Of a stretch of DNA of 34,385 bases, positions 1-8,089 are shown in pieces; the first letter of the stretch is position 1, and each line of letters begins with the position of its first letter. The position numbers and the translations under genes were made by a program. The notes under the pieces were generated by a model. That model did not search any database and was not told where the DNA came from. It was given only the letters and a program-made list of their open reading frames with translations. Source of the stretch: Myxococcales bacterium (GTDB taxonomy: Bacteria; Myxococcota_A; Polyangia; Fen-1088); assembly GCA_003136095.1 (NCBI GenBank), contig PNBO01000148.1, positions 2,832-37,216 of the forward strand. The letters are read 5' to 3'.

Positions 1-738
1 CAGCAGAGCACCGACGAGGTCGGCGTGACCAACGGCCTGGCCGTGACCTCCCACGGCGGCGACCTTCTCACCACCGAGGTTTCCATCGTGGCTGGCAAAG
101 GCAAGCTGGTGCTCACCGGCCAGCTCGGGGAAGTCATGCAGGAGTCCGCGCAGGCGGCCATCAGCTACATCCGCGCGCGCGCGCCGTCGCTGGGCATCGA
201 TCGCGATTTCTACTCGCGGGCCGACATCCACGTGCACCTGCCCGAGGGCGCGATCCCCAAGGATGGCCCCTCGGCGGGCATCACCATCTGTACGGGGATG
301 GTGTCGGCCCTGCTGCGCACCAAGGTCCGTCGCGACGTGGCCATGACCGGCGAGATCACCCTGCGCGGCCGGGTGCTGCCCATCGGCGGCCTCAAGGAAA
401 AGATCCTGGCCGCCCACCGCGGCGGCATCTCGACGGTGATCTTCCCCAAGGAGAACGCCAAGGATCTGCGCGACATCCCCAAGCGCGTGCTCAAGGTCAT
501 GCGCCTCGTGCCGGTGGGGCACATGGACGAGGTTTTGCGCAATGCGCTAGCAGTCGAGGATCCGACCGAATTCCTCAAGGAGCCCTCGGTCCCGGTCGAC
601 TGGCGGATCCCCGTGGATCGCCGCGGCAGCGAACGCCGGGGCATCGACGGGCGCCTGCCGGTCGCCAGCGCGAACCCGCCGGCACCCGGACCGTCCGATG
701 CAGTGGTGTCCACCGCCGGCCGGCGGCCGCGTGGATGA
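1..738 (+). CDS. lon: Lon ATP-dependent protease, C-terminal part (5' end outside window)
   Basis: This is the proteolytic domain of Lon, the cytoplasmic AAA+ protease that degrades misfolded and regulatory proteins. The frame is open from base 1, so the N-terminal and ATPase domains lie upstream of the window. The catalytic serine sits in the motif KDGPSAG (codon 271-273). The catalytic lysine is the second Lys of GGLKEK (codon 400-402). Their spacing of 43 residues equals that of E. coli Ser679/Lys722. The motif MTGEITLRG lies between them, as expected. After the domain there is a basic and proline-rich tail of about 50 residues (with RRGSERR), longer than in E. coli Lon. The stop is TGA at 736-738. 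The family assignment is secure; the role of the tail is unknown. Confidence 0.96.
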   Translation, partial: QQSTDEVGVTNGLAVTSHGGDLLTTEVSIVAGKGKLVLTGQLGEVMQESAQAAISYIRARAPSLGIDRDFYSRADIHVHLPEGAIPKDGPSAGITICTGMVSALLRTKVRRDVAMTGEITLRGRVLPIGGLKEKILAAHRGGISTVIFPKENAKDLRDIPKRVLKVMRLVPVGHMDEVLRNALAVEDPTEFLKEPSVPVDWRIPVDRRGSERRGIDGRLPVASANPPAPGPSDAVVSTAGRRPRG

Positions 739-788
739 GTGCCTGGGCAGCGTGCCGCCCACAAATGTTGTAAAAACAACCCCCGCAC

Positions 789-871
789 GGAGGAGTGGCC
801 GAGTGGTCGAAGGCGACGGTCTTGAAAACCGTAGCGCGCAAGCGCCGGGGGTTCGAATCCCCCCTCCTCCT
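789..871 (+). tRNA. tRNA-Ser (anticodon TGA)
   Basis: A class II tRNA cloverleaf can be drawn by hand. The acceptor arms are GGAGGAG (789-795) and CTCCTCC (864-870). The anticodon stem ACGGT/ACCGT encloses the loop CTTGAAA, giving anticodon TGA at 823-825. The long variable arm has a GCGC/GCGC stem (834-845), typical of tRNA-Ser. The T arm is GGGGG-TTCGAAT-CCCCC (847-863). The discriminator base would be T (871), which is unusual for Ser, and CCA is not encoded. It reads UCN serine codons. Confidence 0.93.
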
Positions 872-878
872 CACTTCT

Positions 879-994
879 CGCCTCGCCCCGCGGAGCGGGG
901 AGAGGCAGCCGAGCGGAGCTCGGCGGTGAGGGGCCTCCCGCCTCGCCCCGTGGAGCGCGGAGAGGCCGCCACGCGGAGTGTGGCGGGTGAGGGG
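879..994 (+). repeat. Two tandem copies of a GC-rich palindromic repeat
   Basis: Two imperfect copies of about 56 bases lie head to tail (about 879-935 and 939-994) with a 60-base period. Each begins CGCCTCGCCCCG and ends GTGAGGGG. Each copy folds on itself, for example GCCTC/GAGGC around a CGGAG-type turn in the first half and a second small hairpin (GCCGAG-CGGAG-CTCGGC in copy 1) in the second half. In copy 2 the changes are partly compensatory (CACGC/GTGTG). It looks like a dispersed REP-type intergenic element. No gene is seen in it. Confidence 0.75.
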
Positions 995-1062
995 CTCACG
1001 CGCCTCGCCCTGAGATCCGGGCTTGAGATCCGGCCCGATCTCAAGTAGTACCTAGCACCTCT

Positions 1063-1153
1063 GGAGAGGTGGCCGAGAGGCCGAAGGCGGCGGTTTGCTA
1101 AACCGTTATACGGGCTAAAACCTGTATCGGGAGTTCGAATCTCCCCCTCTCCG
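1063..1153 (+). tRNA. tRNA-Ser (anticodon GCT)
   Basis: The acceptor arms GGAGAGG (1063-1069) and CCTCTCC (1146-1152) pair fully, with discriminator G at 1153 and no encoded CCA. The anticodon loop TTGCTAA gives GCT at 1097-1099, which reads AGC/AGU serine codons. A long variable arm lies between the anticodon stem and the T arm, which is GGGAG-TTCGAAT-CTCCC (1129-1145). It is the second serine tRNA within 300 bases and differs from the first in the anticodon, acceptor and variable arms, so it is not a simple recent duplicate. Confidence 0.95.
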
Positions 1154-1162
1154 CTAGATACC

Positions 1163-1187
1163 TTGAGATGGAAACCCTAAAGGGGGA
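1163..1187 (+). other. Degenerate copy of the GGGAACCC hairpin, just after tRNA-Ser(GCT)
   Basis: TTGAGATGGAAACCCTAAA followed by GGGGG closely matches the segment that ends the 80-residue gene at 17535-17556 (TTTGAGATGGGAACCCTAAA and then AGGG). Here the 3' arm has decayed, so only AACCC/GGG-type pairing remains. Its purine-rich end (AAAGGGGGA, 1178-1186) sits about 9 bases before the ATG at 1196 and probably serves as the ribosome binding site of the lipoprotein gene. It may also be the remnant of a tRNA terminator. Confidence 0.4.
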
Positions 1188-1195
1188 CCAACCGC

Positions 1196-1714
1196 ATGGG
1201 TAAGAAGAATTTCGCGCTACTAGCTTTCGCCACGGCGATTTTCGCGGGGGCGTGCGGCCGGGATCCCTTGCTGGTTCCGTCGGGCCCGGGCGGGCCGCCT
1301 GGTTCGGGCGGGCAGGGGGTCTCAGGCGGCGGCAGCGGCGGAGCTGGAGGCGGCACCGTGATCCTGCGTTTGCCGGATGGCGGCATTTCGGCGCTCATCG
1401 GCGACAGCGGCATCCTGGGGGGCATTCTCGACGCCCCGCGCGATAGTCTGATCGGCCAGGTCATCTGCGGTCCGGAAGCGCAGATCGGCGCCAAGTGCTC
1501 GACCGATTCACTGGGGTGCCTGCTGCCGAGCCTGGGCGGGGCCTGCGCCTGTGTCAGCGGGACGTATCTCTGTCCGCTCAATACCTCTGCCGGCCCCCAG
1601 ACCTGTCCGCAAAACGCGGCCACGGGCAAGTCCTGCATCTCGCCGCTTTCGGTGTGCGTCGGCGGCGGCGCCAATGCCTGCATTTGCGGGCTTGGCAGCT
1701 ACACCTGCTTTTAA
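1196..1714 (+). CDS. Small Cys-rich secreted protein, probable lipoprotein, with two Cys modules
   Basis: The 172-residue product starts at an ATG preceded by a strong AAAGGGGGA ribosome binding site. The N-terminus is a signal peptide ending AGAC, with Cys20 as the probable lipidation site; the lipobox is weak because Ala is at -3. A Gly/Ser-rich linker follows (about residues 28-54). The C-terminal half holds two Cys modules that share a spacing: Cys, about 8-10 residues with a Gly, Cys, 6 residues, Cys, then Cys-X-Cys, then Tyr-X-Cys. One copy begins near ICGPEA and the other near TCPQNA, ending GSYTCF. Similar modules are common in myxobacterial secreted proteins and are probably disulphide-bonded. 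No enzymatic motif is visible. The gene faces the 1736-2164 gene, which carries a related module. The function is unknown. Confidence 0.8.
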   Translation: MGKKNFALLAFATAIFAGACGRDPLLVPSGPGGPPGSGGQGVSGGGSGGAGGGTVILRLPDGGISALIGDSGILGGILDAPRDSLIGQVICGPEAQIGAKCSTDSLGCLLPSLGGACACVSGTYLCPLNTSAGPQTCPQNAATGKSCISPLSVCVGGGANACICGLGSYTCF

Positions 1715-1735
1715 CTCAGGGCGCAGTCCGCCACG

Positions 1736-2164
1736 CTACTGGATGGCCGGACACTGGTTGTTCGGAGCGCACACGGAGGGGAAGCAGGCGCTCACCGTGA
1801 CCGATGTTGTGGGGGTCAGCGGGATGGTGTAGGTGCAGCAAGGGGCGTTGGTGCCGCAATTCGAGCAGCTGCTGCCGGCGGCCACGTTGGTGCAGAAGCA
1901 CGGCATGCTGGCCGGCATGGTGTAGCCAAACCAGCTCTTGCACGAGCATTGGAGAGTGCCAGTGCACTCGGTTCCCGTCGCGGTGCAGGGCTTCCCGATG
2001 CCGTTCTCGTTGCCCGCAGCCGGTGGACAGCCGGGCGGCACCTCGGGGAGCGAGAAGGTTCCTTGGGTGTCGGCAGTCATCCCGGCGTCCTTGCCACTGC
2101 TGGAGTTGCTGCCTAGGCCGCATCCGAGCGCGATCAGCGGAATTGCGAACATCAACCAGCGCAT
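1736..2164 (-). CDS. Small Cys-rich lipoprotein
   Basis: The 142-residue product has a short signal peptide ending IALGC, so Cys15 is the probable lipidated residue. A Ser/Gly/Asp-rich spacer follows (about residues 18-40). The remainder contains many cysteines in the order Cys-Pro, GKPC, ECTG, then CSC, then PCFC, CSNC and PCC. The segment from GCPP to the Tyr after CSC has the same layout as the modules of the protein encoded at 1196-1714. The two genes converge and are separated by 21 bases. The start at 2164 is chosen because it gives the signal peptide at the exact N-terminus. The function is unknown; an envelope or surface role is inferred from the lipobox only. Confidence 0.75.
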   Translation of the reverse strand: MRWLMFAIPLIALGCGLGSNSSSGKDAGMTADTQGTFSLPEVPPGCPPAAGNENGIGKPCTATGTECTGTLQCSCKSWFGYTMPASMPCFCTNVAAGSSCSNCGTNAPCCTYTIPLTPTTSVTVSACFPSVCAPNNQCPAIQ

Positions 2165-2192
2165 CCCTCAATGTATAGCAGGGGTTCCTCGA

Positions 2193-3224
2193 TCAAAACA
2201 GGTAGGAAAGGCGGGCGAGGAAGGCGTGGGTGCCCGAGAAGGTGAAGACGCCGAAGTCTCGTGTGCTGTTGCCGGGCAGACCGAGCCGTGCGGCGAGGGC
2301 AAGGCGATAGCGGCCGAGGTCGAGGGTGGCTCCGGGGTTGAAGAAGACCGCTCGCGTGGTGAAAACCCGCGTCTGATCCGGCCCTGGTGGCGCCATGGCG
2401 TTGGTCATTTCAACGTGGTTGAGCTGAACGGCGCTCAGGACCTCTAGCGTGAAGGCCAGCCAGTTCGTCGCGGCGAGCCCGGCGGTCACGTGCGATTCCC
2501 AGAAGTACATGTTCGGAATCTTCGCCAGGACGCCCCCCAGGTCGATATCCTTCGCCAGCATGGCGAGGACGCCCTGGTTCACGACCAGGAAGACCGGGCC
2601 GTAGCTCGTCGACAGAATCGCGGCGGGCGACAGGTGTAGGTAGTACGGGAAGCCAAACTCGATGGTGCCCCCGTTCACGAGGCCGAATTGGTAACGGGTG
2701 GTGTGCGTCGGCCAGCGCACGCGCAGGCCCAGTCCCACGTGCGTTGGCATGGCATCGCTCGGCAGGTCCGAGTAATAGGCGGCATCGGTGATGACGTCAC
2801 CGAGGGACAACGCCGCCTTGATGCGGTCGGCATCGGTAGGTGCGTTGCCCATGAGCGAGTCAATGGCGAGTTGCGTGTACTGCAGCGGCACCTCGGCGTG
2901 GACGCGAAGACTCCCGAACGCGTACAAGCCGCCCAGGGCAACGCGGTAATTGTTCCCACGGCCCTGCACCCACCAGAAAGTGGAGAGATCGTTGGCGTAC
3001 TCGTAGGTGTGGTCGATATACAGCGACATCCGCGGCCCCAGATCGACGATGCCGGGATAGTCGACACCCGGGGGAATGAACGGCTGGACCGGCCCAGCCG
3101 CAGGTTCGGTCGTCACCGCGTTCGGCTCGGCGCTAGCTTCCACCGGAGTGGATTCCTCGTCGGCCAGCGCGGGTGCGGAGAAGCCAAGCACAAGGACGAG
3201 GATTCGCGACTGGAGCCTTCTCAT
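2193..3224 (-). CDS. Outer-membrane beta-barrel-like protein
   Basis: The 343-residue product has a signal peptide (MRRLQSRILVLVLG to about ALA, cleavage near residue 22). A short low-complexity Glu/Pro/Ala segment follows. The rest is rich in alternating aromatic and aliphatic residues, as in beta strands, with repeated segments such as LRVHAEVPLQY, VGLGLRVRWP and YRLALAARLGL. The last residues are RLSYLF, a terminal aromatic strand of the kind recognised by the BAM machinery. I do not recognise the family; it may be a transporter of hydrophobic compounds or a structural barrel. It is the likely first gene of a minus-strand unit with the Cys-rich lipoprotein gene, whose ATG at 2164 lies 28 bases past its stop. 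Confidence 0.75.
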   Translation of the reverse strand: MRRLQSRILVLVLGFSAPALADEESTPVEASAEPNAVTTEPAAGPVQPFIPPGVDYPGIVDLGPRMSLYIDHTYEYANDLSTFWWVQGRGNNYRVALGGLYAFGSLRVHAEVPLQYTQLAIDSLMGNAPTDADRIKAALSLGDVITDAAYYSDLPSDAMPTHVGLGLRVRWPTHTTRYQFGLVNGGTIEFGFPYYLHLSPAAILSTSYGPVFLVVNQGVLAMLAKDIDLGGVLAKIPNMYFWESHVTAGLAATNWLAFTLEVLSAVQLNHVEMTNAMAPPGPDQTRVFTTRAVFFNPGATLDLGRYRLALAARLGLPGNSTRDFGVFTFSGTHAFLARLSYLF

Positions 3225-3381
3225 GTCGTCACGCGCCGGGCTGCCTTTCTAGCACAGGTGTGCAGGGGAGCAGGGCGCTGTGTGAAGGGTCACGCGTCGG
3301 GGCAATCCGTCATTCTTTTTTCTGTCCCCCCGTGGAATCGTGAGGGATCATTGTCGGGTACCACCTGCGGAGGGACAGCCG

Positions 3382-3996
3382 ATGCGCGAACACGAGATGC
3401 GGATGCGCGTTTTTCGTTTTCTCAAGGCGCGAATGCGCAACATGATCATGCCCGCGACCGTCGGCATTGGGCTTGCCGTGGGAGGGTGCGCGAAGGAAGA
3501 CGTCAAGGCCGTTCCCATGTATGGGGTGGCGTTCCGGGACAGCGGGCCGCCGGCCCAGCCCGACGGCCTCGGCCCGGACAGTCCGCCCCCCGGCCCCGAT
3601 CTGGCGGCGCCTGACACGCGTGAGGTCCAGGTCGCGGCCGACCTTGCGCCGGACAATGGCAACGATGGGCTAGGGCGGGATACGCCAATCTACGGGGTGG
3701 ACATGACGCCGCCCAAGGATGCGAATACCACCGACTTGCCGGCCGACCTGAAAGTTGCGCTCGACGGCGGCGCCATCGACAGCGGAGCCGATCTCGGCGG
3801 TATCATCACCAAGTATATCGCCCCCATTCCGGACGCCGCCGCCGACACGGGCGGCATTGTTCCCGTGTACACGGCTGTCATGCCGGACGCGGCTGTTGGC
3901 AACGATGGGTTGCCGATGCGCTACGCGGCCCAGATGCCCGACGCGGGCGCCGACCTCGGGCTCGCCACGCTCTACCAGGCACCCGTGCAGGCATAG
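3382..3996 (+). CDS. Repeat-bearing lipoprotein (Tyr...Pro-Asp-Ala repeats)
   Basis: The product has 204 residues. The ATG at 3382 is preceded by GGAGG (3369-3373) at 8 bases; an in-frame GTG at 3340 has no such site. The signal peptide ends AVGGC, with Cys36 the lipidation site. The mature part contains degenerate repeats of about 15-17 residues: VPMYGVAFRDSG, TPIYGVDMTPPKDA, TKYIAPIPDAAADTGG, VPVYTAVMPDAAVGND, LPMRYAAQMPDAGADLG and a truncated LATLYQAPVQA at the end. The common pattern is a Pro and Tyr pair, a short hydrophobic stretch, Pro-Asp-Ala, then Asp-Gly. Between the early repeats lie Pro/Asp/Leu-rich spacers. The protein is acidic and probably unstructured. No enzymatic motif is seen and the function is unknown. 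It is divergent from the barrel gene that starts at 3224. Confidence 0.72.
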   Translation: MREHEMRMRVFRFLKARMRNMIMPATVGIGLAVGGCAKEDVKAVPMYGVAFRDSGPPAQPDGLGPDSPPPGPDLAAPDTREVQVAADLAPDNGNDGLGRDTPIYGVDMTPPKDANTTDLPADLKVALDGGAIDSGADLGGIITKYIAPIPDAAADTGGIVPVYTAVMPDAAVGNDGLPMRYAAQMPDAGADLGLATLYQAPVQA

Positions 3997-4014
3997 CCAC
4001 CAGGAGCAAAAGAG

Positions 4015-4049
4015 AGCACCGCCGGTGGCAGGAGGCCACCGGCAGTGCT
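4015..4049 (+). terminator. Strong hairpin after the repeat lipoprotein gene
   Basis: A perfect 9-base stem GCCGGTGGC/GCCACCGGC (4021-4029 and 4035-4043) with loop AGGAG is extended, after one mismatch, by AGCAC/GTGCT (4015-4019 and 4045-4049). It begins 18 bases after the stop at 3996. There is only a short T pair after it, so termination may be Rho-assisted or the hairpin may stabilise the mRNA end. Confidence 0.6.
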
Positions 4050-4160
4050 TGGAAGGCGAGCTGAACGCGAGGAGCTCACCAAGCCCGCTCCTTTCTCGCT
4101 CCTCGCTTCGCCGCGGAGGGCGGCTGCGCCCTGCAGACGGCGGCTCGCCGTGGGACCTAT

Positions 4161-4337
4161 CTACTGCAACTCCACCGGCGCGCGCTTTTCATCCTGGGAC
4201 GCGCCCCGGTGGTCATCGGACAGTGTGCGCAGGTGACTTATTTCTTCCGGCGTCAGTCGCTCGATCCCTTGATCGATCTCCTCTGTCTTCGCATCTTGCC
4301 ATTCAAGCGACCCCGGACGGATGTGACGTAGCTGCAT
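4161..4337 (-). CDS. Small hypothetical protein, 58 residues
   Basis: This reading frame begins with ATG at 4337, preceded on the minus strand by a textbook AGGAGG (4348-4343) five bases upstream, and ends with TAG at 4161. The product starts MQLRHIRPGSLEWQDAK and contains the acidic segment RLTPEEISHLRTLSDDH, which resembles the helical TPEEL/TPEEI openings of small helix-turn-helix or spacer proteins. It ends APVELQ. There is no signal peptide, membrane segment or Cys. No family is recognised. The good ribosome binding site and charged, non-repetitive composition argue that it is real. It stands alone between the lipoprotein gene and proS, on the opposite strand to both. Confidence 0.5.
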   Translation of the reverse strand: MQLRHIRPGSLEWQDAKTEEIDQGIERLTPEEISHLRTLSDDHRGASQDEKRAPVELQ

Positions 4338-4649
4338 CGTTACCTCCTGCCGTTTCGGTATCGGGGAGACTTGGTGCCTCGCCTCGCTCCTTCAAAGAAA
4401 GAACCCTGGGGCGTTCTTTCCAACTCCCGCGTTGGGTGCCGCCGAGCGAAGCCCGCCGCCACCCAAGCGTCTCTCATTTGCAAGAACCGACTGGAATGAG
4501 AGCCCATTCCCACAAAAGCTATTCTCCCCGATCCCGGGCCGGCCGGCGCAACAAAATCGACCAACGCTAGGCGTTGGCGCGGCGGGTGGCATCGTGCCGG
4601 GCGCTGTTCCCCGCTATGGGTCCGAGGTTCATGCTAGAAGCCTTCCGCG
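4338..4649. other. Intergenic region upstream of proS with several inverted repeats
   Basis: No convincing gene is seen in these 312 bases. They hold four inverted repeats in a row. AAAGAAC/GTTCTTT is at 4398-4404 and 4413-4419. TTGGGTG/CACCCAA is at 4432-4438 and 4460-4466, enclosing a GC-rich GCGAAGC turn. CTCTCATT/AATGAGAG is at 4471-4478 and 4495-4502 with a 16-base loop. CCAACGC/GCGTTGG is at 4561-4567 and 4571-4577 with a 3-base loop. They could be terminators, operators or folds in a proS leader. No T-box consensus or clear sigma-70 promoter is seen. Confidence 0.5.
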
Positions 4650-6367
<1,718 letters not shown>

Positions 6368-6371
<4 letters not shown>

Positions 6372-7087
6372 ACAGCCGCCAGGCCATTGCCGCCCGCGAG
6401 CGGGTGATCGTCGCGCTCGACGTGCCTGACCTGGCCAGCCTTGGCAATTTCCTGGACCGCCTGGAAGGGCAACCGCGCTTCTGCAAGGTCGGCCTCGAGC
6501 TCTTCGTGGCCGCGGGCGCGCGCGCGGTCGAAGCCGTGCAGAAACGCGGGGCCAAGGTGTTTCTCGATCTCAAGCTGCACGACATCCCCGAGACCGTGGC
6601 GCGCGCCGTGGCGTCGGCGTCCAGCTTGGGGGCGGAGTTGCTGACGGTGCACACCGCTGGCGGCATCGAGATGATGCGCAAGGCAGTCGAGGTGGCCAGG
6701 GAGAAGCCGGGCATTCTTGGCGTGACCGTGCTGACCAGCTTGTCCGAGGAGGATCTGCGCGCGGACGGCATCGCCGGCACCATGCGCGAGGCGGTCGTGC
6801 GCCGGGCGAAGCTCGCCGAGAAGGCCGGCGTGGCCGGCATCGTGTGCTCGCCACAGGAAGTGGCCGACGTGCGCGCGGCCAGCGCGACCCTGGCGCTGGT
6901 GGTGCCCGGCGTGCGTCCGGCCGGCGTCGCGCTCGGCGACCAGAAGCGCGTGGCCACCCCGGCGAGCGCCATCGCGGCGGGCGCCGACTACCTAGTCGTG
7001 GGCCGCCCCATCCGCGACGCGCAAGAACCGGCCGCAGCCTTCACCGCCATTGTCGGCGAGGTCGAGGCCGCCTTGGCCGCAACCTAG
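6368..7087 (+). CDS. pyrF: Orotidine 5'-phosphate decarboxylase
   Basis: PyrF converts OMP to UMP, the last step of de novo pyrimidine synthesis. The 239-residue product has the family's usual length. Lys40 (FCKVGLEL) and the catalytic set Asp67, Lys69 and Asp72 in FLDLKLHDIPETV are all present. The phosphate-binding residues lie in VPGVRP and YLVVGRPI. The start is taken as the GTG at 6368, whose TGA-containing overlap (GTGA) with the proS stop indicates translational coupling; an upstream extension of this frame through proS is a shadow. The rlmB gene follows after 17 bases. Confidence 0.95.
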
Positions 7088-7104
7088 GCGGGCGGGAACG
7101 AGCC

Positions 7105-7851
7105 ATGTCGCGCGTGGTGTTCGGCGTTCGTCCCGTCGAGGAGCTGTGCCGGGCTCGGCCCCGCGAGGTGGTCATCGTGTACGTCGCCGACGGCTACCGA
7201 TCCAAGGAGATCGAAAGCGCGGTCGCCGCGGCCAAGGATCGCGGCATCACGGTCGAGTTCCGGCCGCGGGCGCTGGTCGCGGATCTCGCAGCCTCGCCCA
7301 ACCATCAGGGGATGGCCGCCGTGGCGGGCGAGTTCCAGTACGTGCGCGCCGACGAGATGCTGGCCGCGGCCAGTGCCGCCGGTGAAGCGGCCCTGCTGCT
7401 CATTCTCGACAGCATCACCGATCCGCAGAATTTCGGCGCCCTGGTCCGTAGCGCCGAGGTGCTGGGCGCCCACGGCGTGATCGTGCCCGACAAGCGCGCG
7501 GCGCCGGTGACCGGGGCCGTGGTCAAGGCCTCGGCCGGCGCCAGCGAGCGCATGCGCATCGCCCGCGTGCACAATCTGCTCGGTACCATCGACTGGCTTC
7601 GCGAGCAAGGCCTCGCGGTGTGGGGCGGCGCCGCCGACGAGGGCGCGACTCCGCTCGCCCAGGCCGATCTGCGCGGTCCCCTCGCCGTGGTCATCGGTGG
7701 CGAGGGCCGCGGCCTGCGTACGGCGGTCGCGCGCCGCTGCTCGGCGCTCGCGCGGATCCCTCAGCGCGGCCACGTGGCTTCGCTCAACGCCTCGGTCGCC
7801 GGCGCCATCCTGCTCTACGAAGCGGTCCGCCAACGGGCGACGCACGTCTAG
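7105..7851 (+). CDS. rlmB: 23S rRNA 2'-O-ribose methyltransferase RlmB-like (SpoU/TrmH family)
   Basis: Members of this family methylate a ribose 2'-OH in RNA using S-adenosylmethionine bound in a trefoil knot. RlmB modifies G2251 of 23S rRNA. The 248-residue product has the N-terminal substrate-binding domain (residues 1 to about 85, opening VVFGVRPVEELCR and including NHQGMAAV) and the SPOUT domain. Motif 1 is LDSITDPQNFGALVRSAE with Asn109 and Arg115. Motif 2 is IGGEGRGL (197-204). Motif 3 is SLNASVAGAI (226-235). The ATG at 7105 gives the conserved N-terminus; longer upstream frames overlap pyrF and are spurious. The assignment to RlmB rather than another SpoU member rests on the N-terminal domain and length. 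Confidence 0.9.
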   Translation: MSRVVFGVRPVEELCRARPREVVIVYVADGYRSKEIESAVAAAKDRGITVEFRPRALVADLAASPNHQGMAAVAGEFQYVRADEMLAAASAAGEAALLLILDSITDPQNFGALVRSAEVLGAHGVIVPDKRAAPVTGAVVKASAGASERMRIARVHNLLGTIDWLREQGLAVWGGAADEGATPLAQADLRGPLAVVIGGEGRGLRTAVARRCSALARIPQRGHVASLNASVAGAILLYEAVRQRATHV

Positions 7852-7919
7852 AGCGCCGAACAATTTGATCTTCCCGTGTACCCGGCGCGCAGGAGAGAGT
7901 CGAGGTCCGGAAAGGAATA

Positions 7920-8029
7920 ACCACAGAGGACACAGGGGACACAGAGGCCGGAGGGAAAGGGTTTCCGGAACCGGATCCGAGCTCTTTCCCCCTCCGGTCC
8001 GTCTCTGTGTCCTCTGGGTCCTCTGTGGT
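7920..8029. repeat. 110-base palindromic element, copy 1 (ACCACAGAG...CTCTGTGGT ends)
   Basis: The element begins ACCACAGAGGACACAGG and ends in its near complement CCTCTGTGGT. The inner arms (GACACAGAGGCCGGAGGGAAAG against CTTTCCCCCTCCGGTCCGTCTCTGTGTC) continue the palindrome to a central TTCCGGAACCGG. TCCGGAAA-like sequences also flank both sides. It fills most of the gap between rlmB and the convergent membrane-protein gene. A second copy lies at 12996-13097. It resembles a MITE or REP-type repeat; no transposase is present. Confidence 0.8.
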
Positions 8030-8089
8030 GAAAGATCCGGAAACTACCGAGTTTTCAAACCATTCGGTGCTCTAGTTGGCGGTCCGGCG

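Noticed and set aside
698-1048. Plus-strand open frame of 116 residues over the first tRNA-Ser and the palindromic repeats
   Set aside because: It runs through a well-formed tRNA gene and repeat DNA and has an Arg/Pro/Glu-rich, non-protein-like composition.
4392-4592. Two minus-strand frames (4340-4564 and 4392-4592) upstream of proS
   Set aside because: They overlap each other, cross several inverted repeats, lack a convincing ribosome binding site and show no family features.
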